Shown piece after piece: positions 41,201 to 53,400 of a stretch of 64,000 nucleotides of DNA. The stretch's first letter is position 1, and each line of letters starts with the position of its first letter. The notes under the pieces are model-generated. The model saw only the letters and a program-made list of their open reading frames with translations. It ran no database searches and was not told where the DNA came from. The stretch is taken from assembly GCA_907165065.1 (NCBI GenBank), contig OU015526.1, forward strand, positions 66,301,723-66,365,722, given 5' to 3'. Both the position numbers and the translations under genes were made by a program. Origin of the DNA: Caprimulgus europaeus (taxonomy: Eukaryota; Chordata; Aves; Caprimulgiformes; Caprimulgidae).

Positions 41201-44200
41201 GACACCTCATTCTAAAGATTATAAAAATGGACCAGTCAATGAAACTATTTCACAAGTTAGCTGGTGAATCGATTCTGGTGAATGAAGTTTAGGTTACATC
41301 ATAGCTCAATTGACATGATCCACTTACTTCAGAAACATGCCTGTTTCTGTGATCTACAAGGTGGCAATGAGGTATAACCCACTGATATTGTCCAACATGT
41401 GTTCTGCTGCTTCTGTGATCCAAACAGGAAATTTGGAAGGGCAGTGTAAGAATCTCTATTTGAGCATCATAGACACTAAGCCTTGGCTCACCATGCACAA
41501 AGGGTATGGCTTGCAGGTTACCCACACTAGGAACCTGCCAATGCATTTTGGTAGAGTAGCAATTTACTTGCAGTAACTGTGGTTCTTGTAGGTGGAGTAG
41601 TTTGTCTGCTATGATTGAACCTGCATTGTTTTAAGAAACCATAGGAATTTGGGTGTTAAATCATAAGGAAATTAAAATGGATCAAGCCTGGTTATTATGT
41701 AGGGGACCACTAGGCAGTATAGGAGTTATACATGACACTATTTTGAGGAATTCCAGTTCTTCAAATATGTTTTGCGTCCCTGAGATGATGCCCAAAGGGA
41801 ATGCCCACTGGTAATTCTGTCACAGTTCCTATTGGATAGCCATGGCAGACTGGCACTAGTGCTTGGGTTGGTAATGATGGCAATGAGCTGGGGGAAGGAG
41901 GGAAATATGGTTTGAGTAAGTTTTGGATCAGACTTCAGACAGGTTTGTCAATAGTTTTGGGGTTTTTTTTGCATTGTATCAGTGACCTCTCTGTGGATCT
42001 CCATCCATCCAGTTGCATGTCTAGTGTGAAAACTATTTGCAACTTTTCAGTGACATCTGTCTAGAAGCATTATATTTTTAGTTCCCAGCATTACACTAGC
42101 ATCCAATTTAATGTTTTTATGCTATTTACAAAGTATTGGGTTTGTTTTTTAAAAAAAAAAAAAAATCTTCTGTGGCTTCAATCCTTTTTGCACCTCAGTC
42201 TGTTGCTCTTCTACTTGTCAAGAGTATTTAAAATTTGGCCAATCATATTTTAAAGGATGAGATCCTCATAGTGAGATAACATTGTTTTAGCTGATTCCTT
42301 CCCCATCAGAGGCTGTAACTTCAGTTTTTAGATGTATGCCTTTTACCAGGAGTTTGCAGTGAAAGATTGTCAAGATGGTGGTGAGCTGCTTCTGCTTGAC
42401 ATAATAATAAAGCAGAAGTGTTACTTTACAGAGCATTTAATTCTGCAAGACTTCTTACCACTTCATTCCACAGTCCAGAAATGAGTGAAATGAAGACAAG
42501 CTGTGGGTGATTCTGGGCCTGTCACTTACAAACTGCTTAATTGTATAAACTGAATTGACACACTTGATGCATTTGATTATCTATCTGGGTACAAATGATT
42601 CTGAGAAACTTGGCAAGATGTGTTGAAAATGGATCTGTGCAGAATGAAGTTGAATTCTGTGCATTCGTGAAAATTTAGCCTAATATATTTTGTCATTTTC
42701 CATAGCGTTTCCCTGTTAGTTATTGAGCACTCCTCTAGTATGTTTTTAGGCTTTCTGTCTTCTAGTTGACTTCTGTGCTACTTCCAGGCTCAGATACATA
42801 TTCTCTGACAAATATTTATTTTGGTAATCTCTAGAATTGACCTTCACTTACCCTTTCTAGCTTAGCTTGCATTTTTAGTTGTCTTTATTTTATAATCGGA
42901 TAGAACTTTCTAATACCTGCGCATTGGTTAATTTTTGCTGTTTAATCTGGAGCAAAATAGACTGAAGAAAGAGATTCTATAAAACTTTTACAAGGATCTT
43001 TTTGACCTTTCTCTTTTTCAACCTTCCCAGTCTTCCCAAAAGTTTTTTCTTTCAGTTCATTTGAACAAAAAGCTTATGTGATATCCTTATATGATAGGAA
43101 TTTGCAGGCTTCACTGCATAATGCAGCTTGTTTTGCAACTAGACTGTCTGCCCAAATCCATAGTTTAATCTTCCTGAGGGATGGACTGTGCTCCTCTAGG
43201 CGCTATTGGGAAGAATGGAAAACTTCTCCTACCTAATGGACTGAAGTTAGATTTCTTGACCGTTTAAGGAGGTGACTGATTAAGACCACAGAGCCACCTC
43301 CTTAGGTGGTCATTGCTTCGTTAGAGCAAAGACGTGTGCTTTTCACAGTGGGTCCTTTGAGCATGTTTCTGTGTTTCTTGTTAAGCTGCTAATGTGGTGT
43401 CCCTCCTTTGACTCACTTGGAACTTGCTAAGTTTCTTTTGGACATGCTTCATTTTTCTGCTGGAACTGGTGCATCACTGCTGTTAACTGGTTCTCTTCCT
43501 TCCTAAGTGAAGTGATGGCTGAAGCCCAAGCTCTGCTACTTCATGTGTTGACAGTTCCAATACTTGGAATTATGCAGAGGTCTACTGATTCTGTATCCTG
43601 GTAGCTATATGGTAGGACATGGCAATTATGGAAAGAGAACTTTGGAAATTTAGCCAGCCTTCTTTTTCCTCACCAGTTGTTGTGGAAACATATTTGGGTA
43701 GCTGTAAAAAAAACAGTGGCTAAACGGGGTAAAGCCTTTCACTTATTAGATCACTTAACTCAGAAAAAGTCTGTGCATTGATAGACACTTCATTTACAAG
43801 AAAAATATTTATTTCCTCTGGAATTTAGTTTTATAATCTTCTGCTTGGAAGAATACATTATTTGAGAGCACCTGCTTTGGAAAGCTTATGTTTTTTATAT
43901 AACTCTGTGGTAAGAACCAGTTAAGGAAGTAGGAAGGCAAAATTATGTTTGTGAAGAAGAGTCCGGCCATTACTTTTAAATTCAAAGGTGGCTAAGTCAC
44001 TAAAATACAAAGAAGCAGCTTGAACAGCTTTACGAGAAAAGCAGAGGGAGTCAAATGCTGTTTGGTTTCACAGCCTGTTTTTGAGGCAGCCATTGAAAAT
44101 AGGTGTTGTCATTTGAATCTAGTAGTACAGATGATTAAATGGAAATGTGATGGTGTACCAACATCTCAGAGAATCATGTTGTATCATGCTGAAGCTGTGA

Positions 44201-47200
44201 TGGCAGCAGTAATTCCCACTTCTCTGTCAGTACATGTGTGCAGAAGAGGATTTTTTTCTCCAGGAGAAGAAAACAGGCTGCTTCTTCTTCCTATAGATGC
44301 ACAGAAAAACTTATTCCGCTGAATAAGTGCCCTGTCTAACGTACATGATGGGATGTGTTTGTAATGACCCTAAATATGAAACTACCCACAGTGGTTTTTT
44401 CCTCTTTCTGTATCTTCAAAAAAGAAATCCTCATAGGGCAGCAAAAATCATGTATTGTTTCAAGGATGTTAACCTACTGCAAATAACAGCAAACAACTTG
44501 GATTGGGTTTATAAGCATAGTAGAAATAGCAGTTTGAGTTATATGATGCTTGGAATCACCACAGAATTTAAGCAGAATGTCTCTGAGTATCAAAAAGAGG
44601 TCAATACTCAGTTTAAATAGGATTAAGTACAATAGAAAACCCTTCTTTGGATTTCTTATCTTAAAAGGAGGCTAGCAATACCAGTGTAGAACAAGCTTCC
44701 TCTTAAAAGTTCTGGTCTTGTGTTCAGTCAGCATTCTAAAGTGTAGCCTCAAGCTGCTTTGACTTTGAATTTTTAATTTTTTTTTTTAAATTGTGTTGTG
44801 TAGTTTGCATCTTCTATGGTACAACACCCATTAGTTGCAGTAGTAACCTTGCCAAATGTATGTTGAATTCTGTAGAACCTCTTGACTGTACAATAAAGTG
44901 AAGAAACAGGGCTATTAAATTGACTGGGGAGGAGATTTCTGTTGAGAACATTGTATCTGCTTTGTTTTTCCAAATAACATGGATTATTGGAGTGGGAGTA
45001 TATGTCCATAGGTAAAGCTGTAGCACACAGAGGACAGGAAAAATAAGAAAGCAGTGGAGAAAAAGCAGGAGAAGAGATAGATAAGAGTATATAACAGCAG
45101 CAAAGGGCAGGTGAGTGATTTTTCCATTTCAATTTTTATCCCTTTGTTCCTTTATTTTGACTTTCATGATCTTCTTGTTTACCAGTTGTCACAAAATTTA
45201 TAGTATTAGAAGCAAATAAAAAAAAAAAAAACAACCCAAAACAAACAAAACCAAACCCAAACCCTAGGCTTTTCATATATTGGCTGTAAGATTAGTCTAG
45301 AGCCGCAAGAACTCTCCTGAGTTACTAATTTTGAACTTGTGTTGGTTCTTTCCTTTCTCTCCCTTTTCCTAACCTTTTTCTGGTAAAACATATGACAAAA
45401 AGAAATTTTCAGTTTTCCATTTCACTCAGGTAATTAATAGTATAGCTGATTTAGAAAACTTTGTGACTGATTCTTAATGAACCTACATAGGAGGAAAAAA
45501 TACAGGAGGAAATTTAATCTGGTATTTTTTCATAGTGGACATAGTGGAGTGAAACATATATATACACACAGTGACTAGTGCTTTTAAAGAACAGGGTTGA
45601 CAGCAAAGTCAACTGAAGCAGATATAAAGTAAAGTATTTACTATAGGTAGAGCTGCTAGTGCCACCTGTACTGAAGGTTGTGCGACCTTTTCCATTTTAA
45701 CGCATAACTCTTAGTTACTTTATAACTTTTGTGAAAGTTCAGCTCAGACGGATTTTTCCATGCCAGATGTCTGCTTTTTAGTTGAATTTTTTTGAAAGTT
45801 TCAGCCAAAGCAGTTTTGTTCCAAGAATAAGGCTAGTGAAAAGTATGTTATTTTGCTTGTGTGAGAATATTCTGGTGTCCTTCTTTGATGCTCCAGTGCC
45901 CCCAAGCTCTGAAGCGAGGATTTGAAATTTGGCAATAGTTCAGCCTTTGTGTTGAGGATGTGCCTTTTGCCTCCCTGTAAAAATCCACCCAAATTTCCAG
46001 ACCAGTTTACAAGGCTTTGAAAGATTGCCATTTGCATGGGCTTAATAGGAATTTCTTAAAACTTCACAGTAAGTTTCCTTTAGATTCTGTTCACACTGGG
46101 AATGCTCCAGGCAGAGTAGGGCTGCATATTTCATCCCGCTTCTGCTAGGAATTGTAACGGCTGGGTCTGGGTGCTGACATTGAACTAAGAGTGGGCAGCA
46201 TTTTGTCTTGTACCGCCACTGCCTATTCCCATGTCCTGTTCCTCCTCCCGTGGTGAAGGACTTGGGCCCTCTGGAAAAAAATTCTCATTCATCTGGAAGA
46301 GCATGACAGATGTGGAGGAGAAGAATTTAGGAGCGTGTGTGTGTCTGGTTTGTACCATTCCTTTGGTCACAGAAAATGGGTGTATCATACTGGCAAAATA
46401 TTACTTCCTTTATCTAGTGGATGTTCAGATAATAATGATTAAGTTTTGTTGTATTTAAACTTCAGTAGTTGAGTGGGTCTCAAGGTTTTAATCATTTTAC
46501 TAAACTATGGGGGCATCAATTAAAAAAAAAGTTAGACTTAAAAAATGTCACAGTATAGTAACGTTATTTAGAGGGCAAAAATCAAGAGCTCACTCTTTTT
46601 CCAAACATTTAAGTCTAACACAGACCTCATGCACTTAATACATTGTTGTCCAGCCTCCAACTTCATCACAAGTGTTGGATGCTTTGTCCAAGAGGCAAGT
46701 ATTTGATTGGAATGGGGAAAGGGGTCTATTCTCAGGATGAGTCCAGGATTTGTACAGTAAAGGATGTGTATTCATTTGTTACAGAAGCTGGAACATGTGG
46801 AGTAAATGAAGCAGAGATTTCAGGACTAAAAAGACCTTCACTTAGTGGCTAAGATAATTGAATGCTGCTTGATGAATTGTGTGCAGTCTGTGCTTAGTCA
46901 TGGTGGTTTTACATGAGGCACTCAAGTAACTGCTCCTAGGTGGCTGTTCATACTGTGTGTTCTAGTGACTGGGTTGAGAACTCTTATCAATGCAGACACT
47001 TCTAACTGCAAGTCAACTCAGTGGGAGCTAAACCTCACGTAAAATACTGTGTGTTAGTAAGGACAGGAAAAATCAGATTCAAAGTATGTGAAATTTGACA
47101 TTTGGAACTAGGCAATACTTTAACCTAATGTCTCAGTTGCCAGTTTTACTGATGTAGAAATTACTTGTACCATCTCTGTAGAAAGGCTTGTGAAGAAATT

Positions 47201-49621
47201 GGTTGCCTTTGTAGCAGGACTGAAAAATAACATGCTATAAATAAAGCATATGACCACCTCTCATTGATCAGGGATGAAACAAAGCATTGATAAGTATGTA
47301 ATCAAAAGTTTGCTTATGTAAAAAGATACAAGTATACTATTACACTAATAAAATCACTTTTGCAACTCTTAACTTTCCAATGCTTATGTTTATGGTAGTA
47401 ATAATTATATTAAAATAAAAGATGTCATTTTTCTCTGTGAATTTAGTAAGCATTCCACTTCCTTTTGTACAAGTAGGTCAGTTTTGCCTATCTCTTGGTA
47501 GCTCTCCTGGTTCTAGAGGTGGAGTTATTATTTCACTCTTTGCAGTTTTTTTTCCCAATAAAGTGTACAAACCTGAACTGTATTGGATCTGTCTGAAACC
47601 CATGATGCCAACTTATAGAAAGTGGTACTTTTTTTTTTTTTACTTTATTAACTAATCCATTTCATACTGATCCAAACATAAAAATCCCAATATCATAGCT
47701 CTGGAACTTAAATTTTCCATTTTGAATCAGCAGTTAAGGTTTGTAAACTGTGATAATAATATTAAAATGCAAGTTTGATTAGCAATAACCTTTTAAGTCA
47801 TGGCCACTTTACCTTAGTACTAGTTGAATATTAGTGGGACCCTCATCCTTTCTGTTCACTATGGAGATGGAAAGCATACTTGCTCAAACTGTTGACTGCT
47901 ACCTCACTGTGATAATTCTTCCCTTTGTAAAGATGCTTCAACAGTGCATCATTTTTATCACTTTGTAAACCCAGCTGTTACCTGAATTTTCCTATGCAAA
48001 AAAATATTTTGTAGGTTTTTTGAAAGGGGCAGATTTGCAACAAATATGTGATTGTGTGTTTGTGGACGTGTCTAGCTCCCAGAGTGAAAAGATTTGCTGC
48101 TAAGTTTTAGTGAATGTAGTGCTTTTGAAATTATTTGTTGGAGAGCCTGCAGCAGAGGAGAGTTTTGAGTTGTGGGTGGTTTGGGGTTTTTTTCCTCTTC
48201 CTTTTTTTAAGGTGGAGGTGTGAGAGGATTTTTGTCTCTTTAAAATTAAAGTAGTCATCAAACTTTTTAATTTGTTTCTTGGGTCATTGCCTCAGGGTGT
48301 TTGCTGTCTCTGAAACAGTAGATCTCAAATGGGTCTTTTGAAAGCTTCAGCAAAGGCAAGGCATTTGACAGGATGTTTGTCATGCAGTATTTTCAGGAGA
48401 AAGATGGGAATTTTGAGCTGCCCAAAGCATAGATCTTCTTTAGGGGAACTCAGCTGCTAAGAGCAACGTGTGAAATCCAGTTGCTTGTGGACAACTTTTG
48501 GGTGGGTTCTGTGGCCCCCCACACCCTTTCCCCCCGACTTCCGCTTACTTGTTGCTCTTCCATATGTGTTTTGAGTTGTGCTTTGAAGTTGGGCAACCAG
48601 CTTTGAACAAAGCTGTTACTACACTTCTGCATAGCATCTAGCTTGATTTCAGCATGCTGATGTGTCAGTGATGTGGTTTAGAGTTAATGAAATGCAATTC
48701 TTTGCTTGCCTTGACATTGGTTTCTGTAGGATTTAAATTAAAAAAGAAAAAAACCCGTCATATTACACTTGGTTTGTTGTATAAAAGCCAAGTCAAAATG
48801 GACCTTACAATATTATTAAATGGCTGTGCAGCAATTATTAATTGACTAGGCATCTGTCTTGACACATAGGTGAGATGAAGTCCGTGAGTTATCCTGTATT
48901 TTTTCCTCTGTCTCCTTCCTCTTCCTGCTCCCCAGTCCCCCTAATAATGTGAGGAATTTCTGAAAACCCACACTTCATGTGGATTTAGTTTCCTGCATAA
49001 GTCATTCTAGTATATTTTAGTTCAGAGTGCCTAGGTAAAACAGTTTAACTTTAAGATGCATATTTTCTGTCATCTATGAGCAGTGTACTTCAGTAACAAG
49101 ATCCAAATAGTACTACTTTGACTTTCTTGAATTTATACTCAAGTCTGTCTTTTTTAATGTTGACTATTATTTTAAGGTTAAGGCACAAAATGAAGGGTAG
49201 ATTCTGAAAGGCAAAAGCAAACACAACTGTAGTCAACCAAATTAATTTATATCCAATTACACCAGCAGTAAATTAGCTATGAATATTCAACTGTACTATT
49301 TAAAATTCAACAGGTTTAATATGTGATCATTTATATTAAGTATGTAAACTGTTTCTGAATGTTTTGCTTTTTTTGTCTTGTTTTTGGCAGCAACTTGAAT
49401 TAGTGGAACCAAGCGGCTGGATTCATGTTCCTTTAACAGATACTCATAAGAAGCCTATTCGCACGTTTATGATTCAGATTGCTGTTCTAGCTAATCACCA
49501 AAATGGAAGAGACACTCACATGAGACAAATCAAAGTGTACACCCCGGTGGAAGAGAGCTCTATTGGTAAATTTCCTAGATGTACAACAATTGATTTTATG
49601 ATGTATCGCTCCATAAGATAA
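17122..49621 (+). CDS. ANAPC10: ANAPC10 (APC10/DOC1), anaphase-promoting complex subunit 10, complete 185-residue reading frame in four coding exons
   Basis: ANAPC10 is the DOC-domain subunit of the nuclear and cytoplasmic APC/C ubiquitin ligase. With CDC20 or CDH1 it forms the D-box receptor and promotes processive ubiquitination. The four exons (115, 91, 121 and 231 nt) total 558 nt, that is 185 codons plus TAA, the expected family length. The protein starts [20 protein letters not shown]; nearly all of it is the DOC galactose-binding-like jelly roll. Seen motifs include [29 protein letters not shown] and GWIHVPLTD. It ends MMYRSIR; the Ile-Arg tail is known to dock in the CDC27 TPR groove. 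No stops or frameshifts occur. A noncoding exon 1 lies upstream in the CpG island. The last intron is 29.7 kb. Confidence 0.98.
17237..18659 (+). other. ANAPC10: ANAPC10 intron 2
   Basis: A 1,423-bp AT-rich GT-AG intron. Nothing else is recognisable. Confidence 0.9.
18660..18750 (+). CDS. ANAPC10: ANAPC10 second coding exon
   Basis: This 91-nt exon lies between AG 18658-18659 and GT 18751-18752. It encodes residues 39-68 ([20 protein letters not shown] onward to NIQF) and leaves two bases of Arg69. Confidence 0.97.
18751..19544 (+). other. ANAPC10: ANAPC10 intron 3
   Basis: A 794-bp AT-rich GT-AG intron. A short (CTATT)n run lies at 19114-19131; nothing else seen. Confidence 0.9.
19545..19665 (+). 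CDS. ANAPC10: ANAPC10 third coding exon
   Basis: This 121-nt exon follows TTCTTGCAG and precedes GTAGGT. It encodes residues 69-109: [20 protein letters not shown] and onward to NLQEIR. Phase is 0 at the donor. Confidence 0.97.
25275..25823 (-). mobile_element. Solo LTR of an avian endogenous retrovirus
   Basis: Read on the minus strand, the 549-bp unit opens TGTCCTGGTTTTGCTGGGAT and closes AAACCAAGACA, giving TG...CA ends and an 11-base imperfect terminal inverted repeat. GAAA flanks both sides (25271-25274 and 25824-25827), a likely 4-bp target-site duplication. A minus-strand AATAAA at 25558-25553 suits an LTR poly(A) signal. No internal retroviral genes are present, so this is the product of LTR-LTR recombination. 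The TGTCCTGGTTT opening is one I associate with ERV LTRs of neoavian birds; family assignment is tentative. Confidence 0.75.
37735..38481 (-). mobile_element. CR1 LINE, 5'-truncated, about 750 bp, decayed ORF2 C-terminus
   Basis: The 3' end lies at the left (AATCATAGAATAGTATGG, complement of the ATTCTATGATT tail). Reading leftwards, the minus strand encodes CR1 ORF2 C-terminal peptides: [17 protein letters not shown], then [13 protein letters not shown] and LAAQKAN, then [20 protein letters not shown] and [20 protein letters not shown]. The pieces lie in different frames with a deletion in the middle, so it cannot encode a working reverse transcriptase. Confidence 0.93.
38958..38996 (+). repeat. 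A-rich low-complexity tract
   Basis: About 39 bp of A with single G interruptions. No mobile element is recognisable beside it. Confidence 0.9.
40126..40219 (+). repeat. A/C-rich low-complexity stretch (AAAC-like)
   Basis: Runs of AAAC, CCAA and A-tracts without T over most of the stretch. A pyrimidine-rich CTTT/TTCT tract follows at 40385-40429 with opposite strand composition. Confidence 0.8.
45218..45265 (+). repeat. A/C-rich low-complexity tract
   Basis: A run of A is followed by CAACCCAAAACAAACAAAAC and further CCAAACCC units. It is simple sequence only. Confidence 0.85.
49391..49621 (+). CDS. ANAPC10: ANAPC10 last coding exon
   Basis: The exon follows TTTTTGGCAG ending at 49390. It encodes residues 110-185, from [17 protein letters not shown] to [12 protein letters not shown], with the TAA stop at 49619-49621. 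Coding is 77 codons including the stop. The 3'UTR follows directly. Confidence 0.97.
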   Translation, partial: QLELVEPSGWIHVPLTDTHKKPIRTFMIQIAVLANHQNGRDTHMRQIKVYTPVEESSIGKFPRCTTIDFMMYRSIR

Positions 49622-49785
49622 AATTTCTTAATGAGAAATAATAAAGGCATTTTTTGATGGGAGTGTCATTGCTTAAGTATTCAGATACTTAAAGAGCAGA
49701 GTTCACTTCAGTGTGATTATGTCTTTTCTGTTTATACTTTGTACAGTTTAAAAATAAAGATAATCTTGTGTTACAGTATATCGTA
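49622..49785 (+). terminator. ANAPC10: ANAPC10 3'UTR with two candidate poly(A) signals
   Basis: AATAAA hexamers occur at 49640-49645, only 19 bases after the stop, and at 49753-49758. The second is followed by a GU-rich TTGTGTT at 49766-49772, a suitable downstream element, so the short 3'UTR probably ends near 49,770-49,780. Longer 3' ends cannot be excluded. Confidence 0.6.
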
Positions 49786-49924
49786 GTCTGTACTTTTGCA
49801 TTACTTTTGCTTGGAGTCTTTGAGTGCTCTTATACTATCTGAGAGCTAAAAACCTGGGCACTTTAAAATAATGTATTTGTGACCAGGAATCAATAATTGG
49901 TTTGATATAATACAGTTGTTTAGT

Positions 49925-49993
49925 TGTGGTTTGTTTGTTTGGGGTTTTTTGGGGGGGGTTTTTTTGGTTGTGGTTTTTTTTTTTTTTCCCCCA
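49925..49993 (+). repeat. G/T-rich low-complexity tract downstream of ANAPC10
   Basis: About 55 bases composed only of G and T, including GGGG and GGGGGGGG runs separated by T-runs, then T(14+) and CCCCC. It lies about 150-200 bp after the inferred ANAPC10 cleavage site. Confidence 0.9.
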
Positions 49994-50228
49994 GATGATT
50001 TCTTCCTCTAATGATCTTGCATGGAAATAGTTTGTTCTATAGTGTTACTGTTCATTCCTTTACCTAAAAGTTGCTCTTTTTGAAGAGCATTCTTCTTGAA
50101 CAGACATAGCTTAAAGATTACCACTAGTATTTTACTGTCATTGCTTATGTTAATGTGTTGTATCCTTTTCTGTATAGGTTTTTTTTTTCTCTTTGCATGG
50201 GTTTAGCCATCTTCATAACTGTGAATTA

Positions 50229-50440
50229 GATTATAGAATATCTCAAGTTAGAAGGGACTCATAGACATCAAGTCTAACTCCCTGCTCCTTTCAGGGCTGC
50301 CTAAAATTAAACCATATGACTAAAAGCATTGTCCAGGTGCTCCTTGAACTCTGACAGGCTCAGTGGCATGTCCACTTCCCTGGGGAGCCTATTCCAGTGA
50401 CCGATAATGCAATGAGGGTGATGATGACATGAAGAAAATG
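50229..50440 (-). mobile_element. CR1 LINE 3' fragment
   Basis: TTATAGAATATCTCAAGTTA followed by GAAGGGACTCATAGACATCA and AGTCTAACTCCCTGCTC is the complement of a CR1 3' end. The internal phrase GGGGAGCCTATTCCAGTG is also CR1-like. It is clearly diverged; the right boundary is approximate. Confidence 0.85.
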
Positions 50441-53400
50441 GAACCTTTCCAAATTACTCAATATAGTATATATATTAATAAGGATATACTGACTATAGGT
50501 CATCTAAATGTCATAGCTGTTCAAAACAGGAGGAGTTAGGAATACTCCAACATCCTACAATAACAGTAGGAATGAATCTGAAGGTCCAATGAACCTTCTA
50601 AAGTACCAAGAACTTGGGTGTACAACACAAGGTCATCTCAGACTCATACCATAGAGTTTCTTTAACGTTTGTTTCAAAGTAAAGAACGTTGCAAGGAAAA
50701 TGTGTGCTTCATCTCCTTGCTATGAGTAGGAATATTAGACACCTCTACTGATTTCTCATAATCTAAATACTAATTATTTCACCTTTAAAAAAATTAAGTA
50801 GATTTTGGAAAGAGAGGCTGTTGAAATACAAGGGTTTCTTTCAAAATGTTCAGTACTAATCAAACCCATTCTTCCTCCTAGCACCGTGAAAGTTGATGGT
50901 AAATCCAGACTAATCTTGGCCAAGGAAAACTTGTGGCACTCGCCTTAATTGTGAGCAGGGAAAGGCTAACAATAGTGGAGGCTCATCAATGGTACAGCAT
51001 CCTCCAGAGGAGAAAGAGGGTGAAATAGAGGAAAAGGGGAAGGTTGTCAAAGAAGGACAAGATTCAGCTGTTTTATATACTTAATGAAGTAAGGTGTTAC
51101 TTACTGATCAGTTTTGTTCTATGGCTGAATTTGAGAGTCTTCTCTTTAGGAGGGTAATTAAAATGGGCATTTCCTGATAATGAACCTGTAGAGAAGTCCA
51201 TGACTAGCCAGAATTCTCTATTTAAAGGTGGATTCAATCATTTCAGGAGGACCTTAATGGTACTTTACCTTTCTGTGTAAAGCTGTGTCAACAGCAGAAG
51301 CAGCTGGTTGAACTTGTGCTTTTCACCAAGTCTGTCACTTCAGTGGATTTTATTATGTAGTGTTAAGGAGTTGTACATTCCTATTCACTTATTTGAAGCA
51401 GAGTTTATACTTTTGATGTACCACTTCATATTTTTTTTATCAAAAAAACCCCTAAAACCCAGTTGTTTTGTGGATAAATTATTTGTAGATTATTTTTTTT
51501 TAAGAAGGGAGATTATTAAGCATGGGATTTTTCTGTTTTTCTCCAAGAAGGTAAGATTGCAGTTATCTGTCCTAGCTTTGTACTATCAAGCCACTGTACC
51601 CTACTTAATGATTCTAGCACAGAAATTCTGAACTTTGGTCAGTAACTTAAAATATTTTGATTCAAACAAACTTTAAAGTATTCTTTTATCTTTCATGTCA
51701 CTCTACATTATTTATTACATACTTCAATAATCTCTGAATTTATTTTCTCATCAGTTCAAAAAAGACCATTCCTTGAAATGGACATGAATACCTTCTGCAT
51801 GAACCATCCCCAAGAATGGTTCAGGTAGGAGTTCAAGGATTGAATAAACAATTAAATGTGGCCAAGTTAAGGATGCATATTTCAAAGCAGCACCTGTTAT
51901 CTTTAGGCTAATAAAGTCAAAGTAATATTGCCCTATGACAGATGTTATCTAGTAAACTAGGAACAAGCCTGACTGCACAGTCTTGTTCTGCTTATTTCTG
52001 CTCTGCCTCAGTAGGCATCATTTTTGGATCTTTTAGAGAGCTATTCCTGCTTTTGTTGATTTTCTTTCGGGGCTCCTGTGTCCATGCAGGATAGGTGCCA
52101 GTATTTGCCTCCAAAATCTGGAGTCGTTATTCCTGATAGCATAGTTGAATAAGCTGAAACCTATCTTGACTACTTATCTTGCTACTTTGAAATCATAGAC
52201 GGTTTTCAAGTGGTTTTATGAACCTATGACACCTATGTTAAACTGGGTGATATTAAGTGTTACTGTTGGGGAGGGAAACAGTACTTGCAAATTAAATTTA
52301 ATGCAGTGTTCTAGTAGATGTTAAGGTGCAGAAGGCTCGTTTAGAGTTTAAGGCTGTAGTTACACTTTATTCTTCTAGTGGCAGATCCAGTTGGAAGCTG
52401 CACGTTCCAGTATTTTGTTTCCAATTATTGCCAGAAATTACAATTTCCACGGTTGAGCCTCTTCAGATGCTTCCGTGGCTGATCACTAAACTGCATCTGT
52501 GAAACAATTAGATCCTTGGTCCTTCCTTGGCCCTTTAAAATAAGTATATTCTTAGAACTGTGTAGAAGCAAGTGATCTGTGGTAAGACTGAGAGTGAACA
52601 GTGAGTCATGATGATGAGGGCGGGAGGAGATGAAAAGGGATAGTACTACTACCGACTCCTTCGGCTGCTGCTGACAAAATAATGGATGACCATGCCTGAA
52701 AGGCAGTGTAAAAATGGGAACTCTTTACTACAGTTTGTGTCTTCCTCTTTGATATTCAGTGCTACTTGGAAACAAGAGCAGTGGCCATTCTAAATCCATC
52801 TTAGATCTTTTCTATGCTGTTTTGTAACAATTGTAGATACATTACATTGGTGTTTAACATCTGTGCAAGTGTGTTTATTTTTTAACATTTTTGGTGCTTA
52901 GTCACATAAGGCGGCTGATTTTTCAGTAACAAGATCCTAGAGGATTGTGTCTGAAAATAAAGCAAGTTTACTGCCTTTGTGTATTAATATAGTACTTGGT
53001 ATTTGAATTGGAATAAACAAACTGATCTGCCAAACCGTTGCAGGAAGTTACTACACGCACGTTGTATATAGCTGCTACTTTTTTTTTTCTTGCTCTTTTT
53101 TCAGATGCACAATTGTCTGGGATCTTATCATTTGAAAGAGTAATTTTATCTGACTAAGCACCAAAATTGTTGAGCATACAGATTTTTTTTCCAAAGACTG
53201 ATTTTTGAGAACAGAAAGTTCTTGTAATGTTATTTTTGTTAAAGCTTATATATTGCCTAGCCAAATGCTTCTTTGAAGGGTGTCAACGAGTGCTGTAAAT
53301 TACCGTTAACTGCTAATGTGTGCTAGAAATCCAAAATTGCAAACCTAAAGAAAAGCCAGAATGAGTTACATTTGCAGTGAAAATTCACAAAAATAAACAT

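Larger units (their letters stand above)
19666..49390 (+). other. ANAPC10: ANAPC10 intron 4, 29.7 kb
   Basis: This GT-AG intron makes up almost half of the window. It contains a solo LTR (25275-25823), a CR1 copy (37735-38481) and low-complexity tracts (38958-38996, 40126-40219, 40385-40429, 45218-45265). I examined open frames up to about 115 codons on both strands and found none that resembles a known protein. No nested gene, tRNA or processed pseudogene is supported. Confidence 0.85.

Noticed and set aside
44020-44620. Two consecutive plus-strand frames of about 100 codons
   Set aside because: Different frames, no known motifs, no splice signals; treated as chance.
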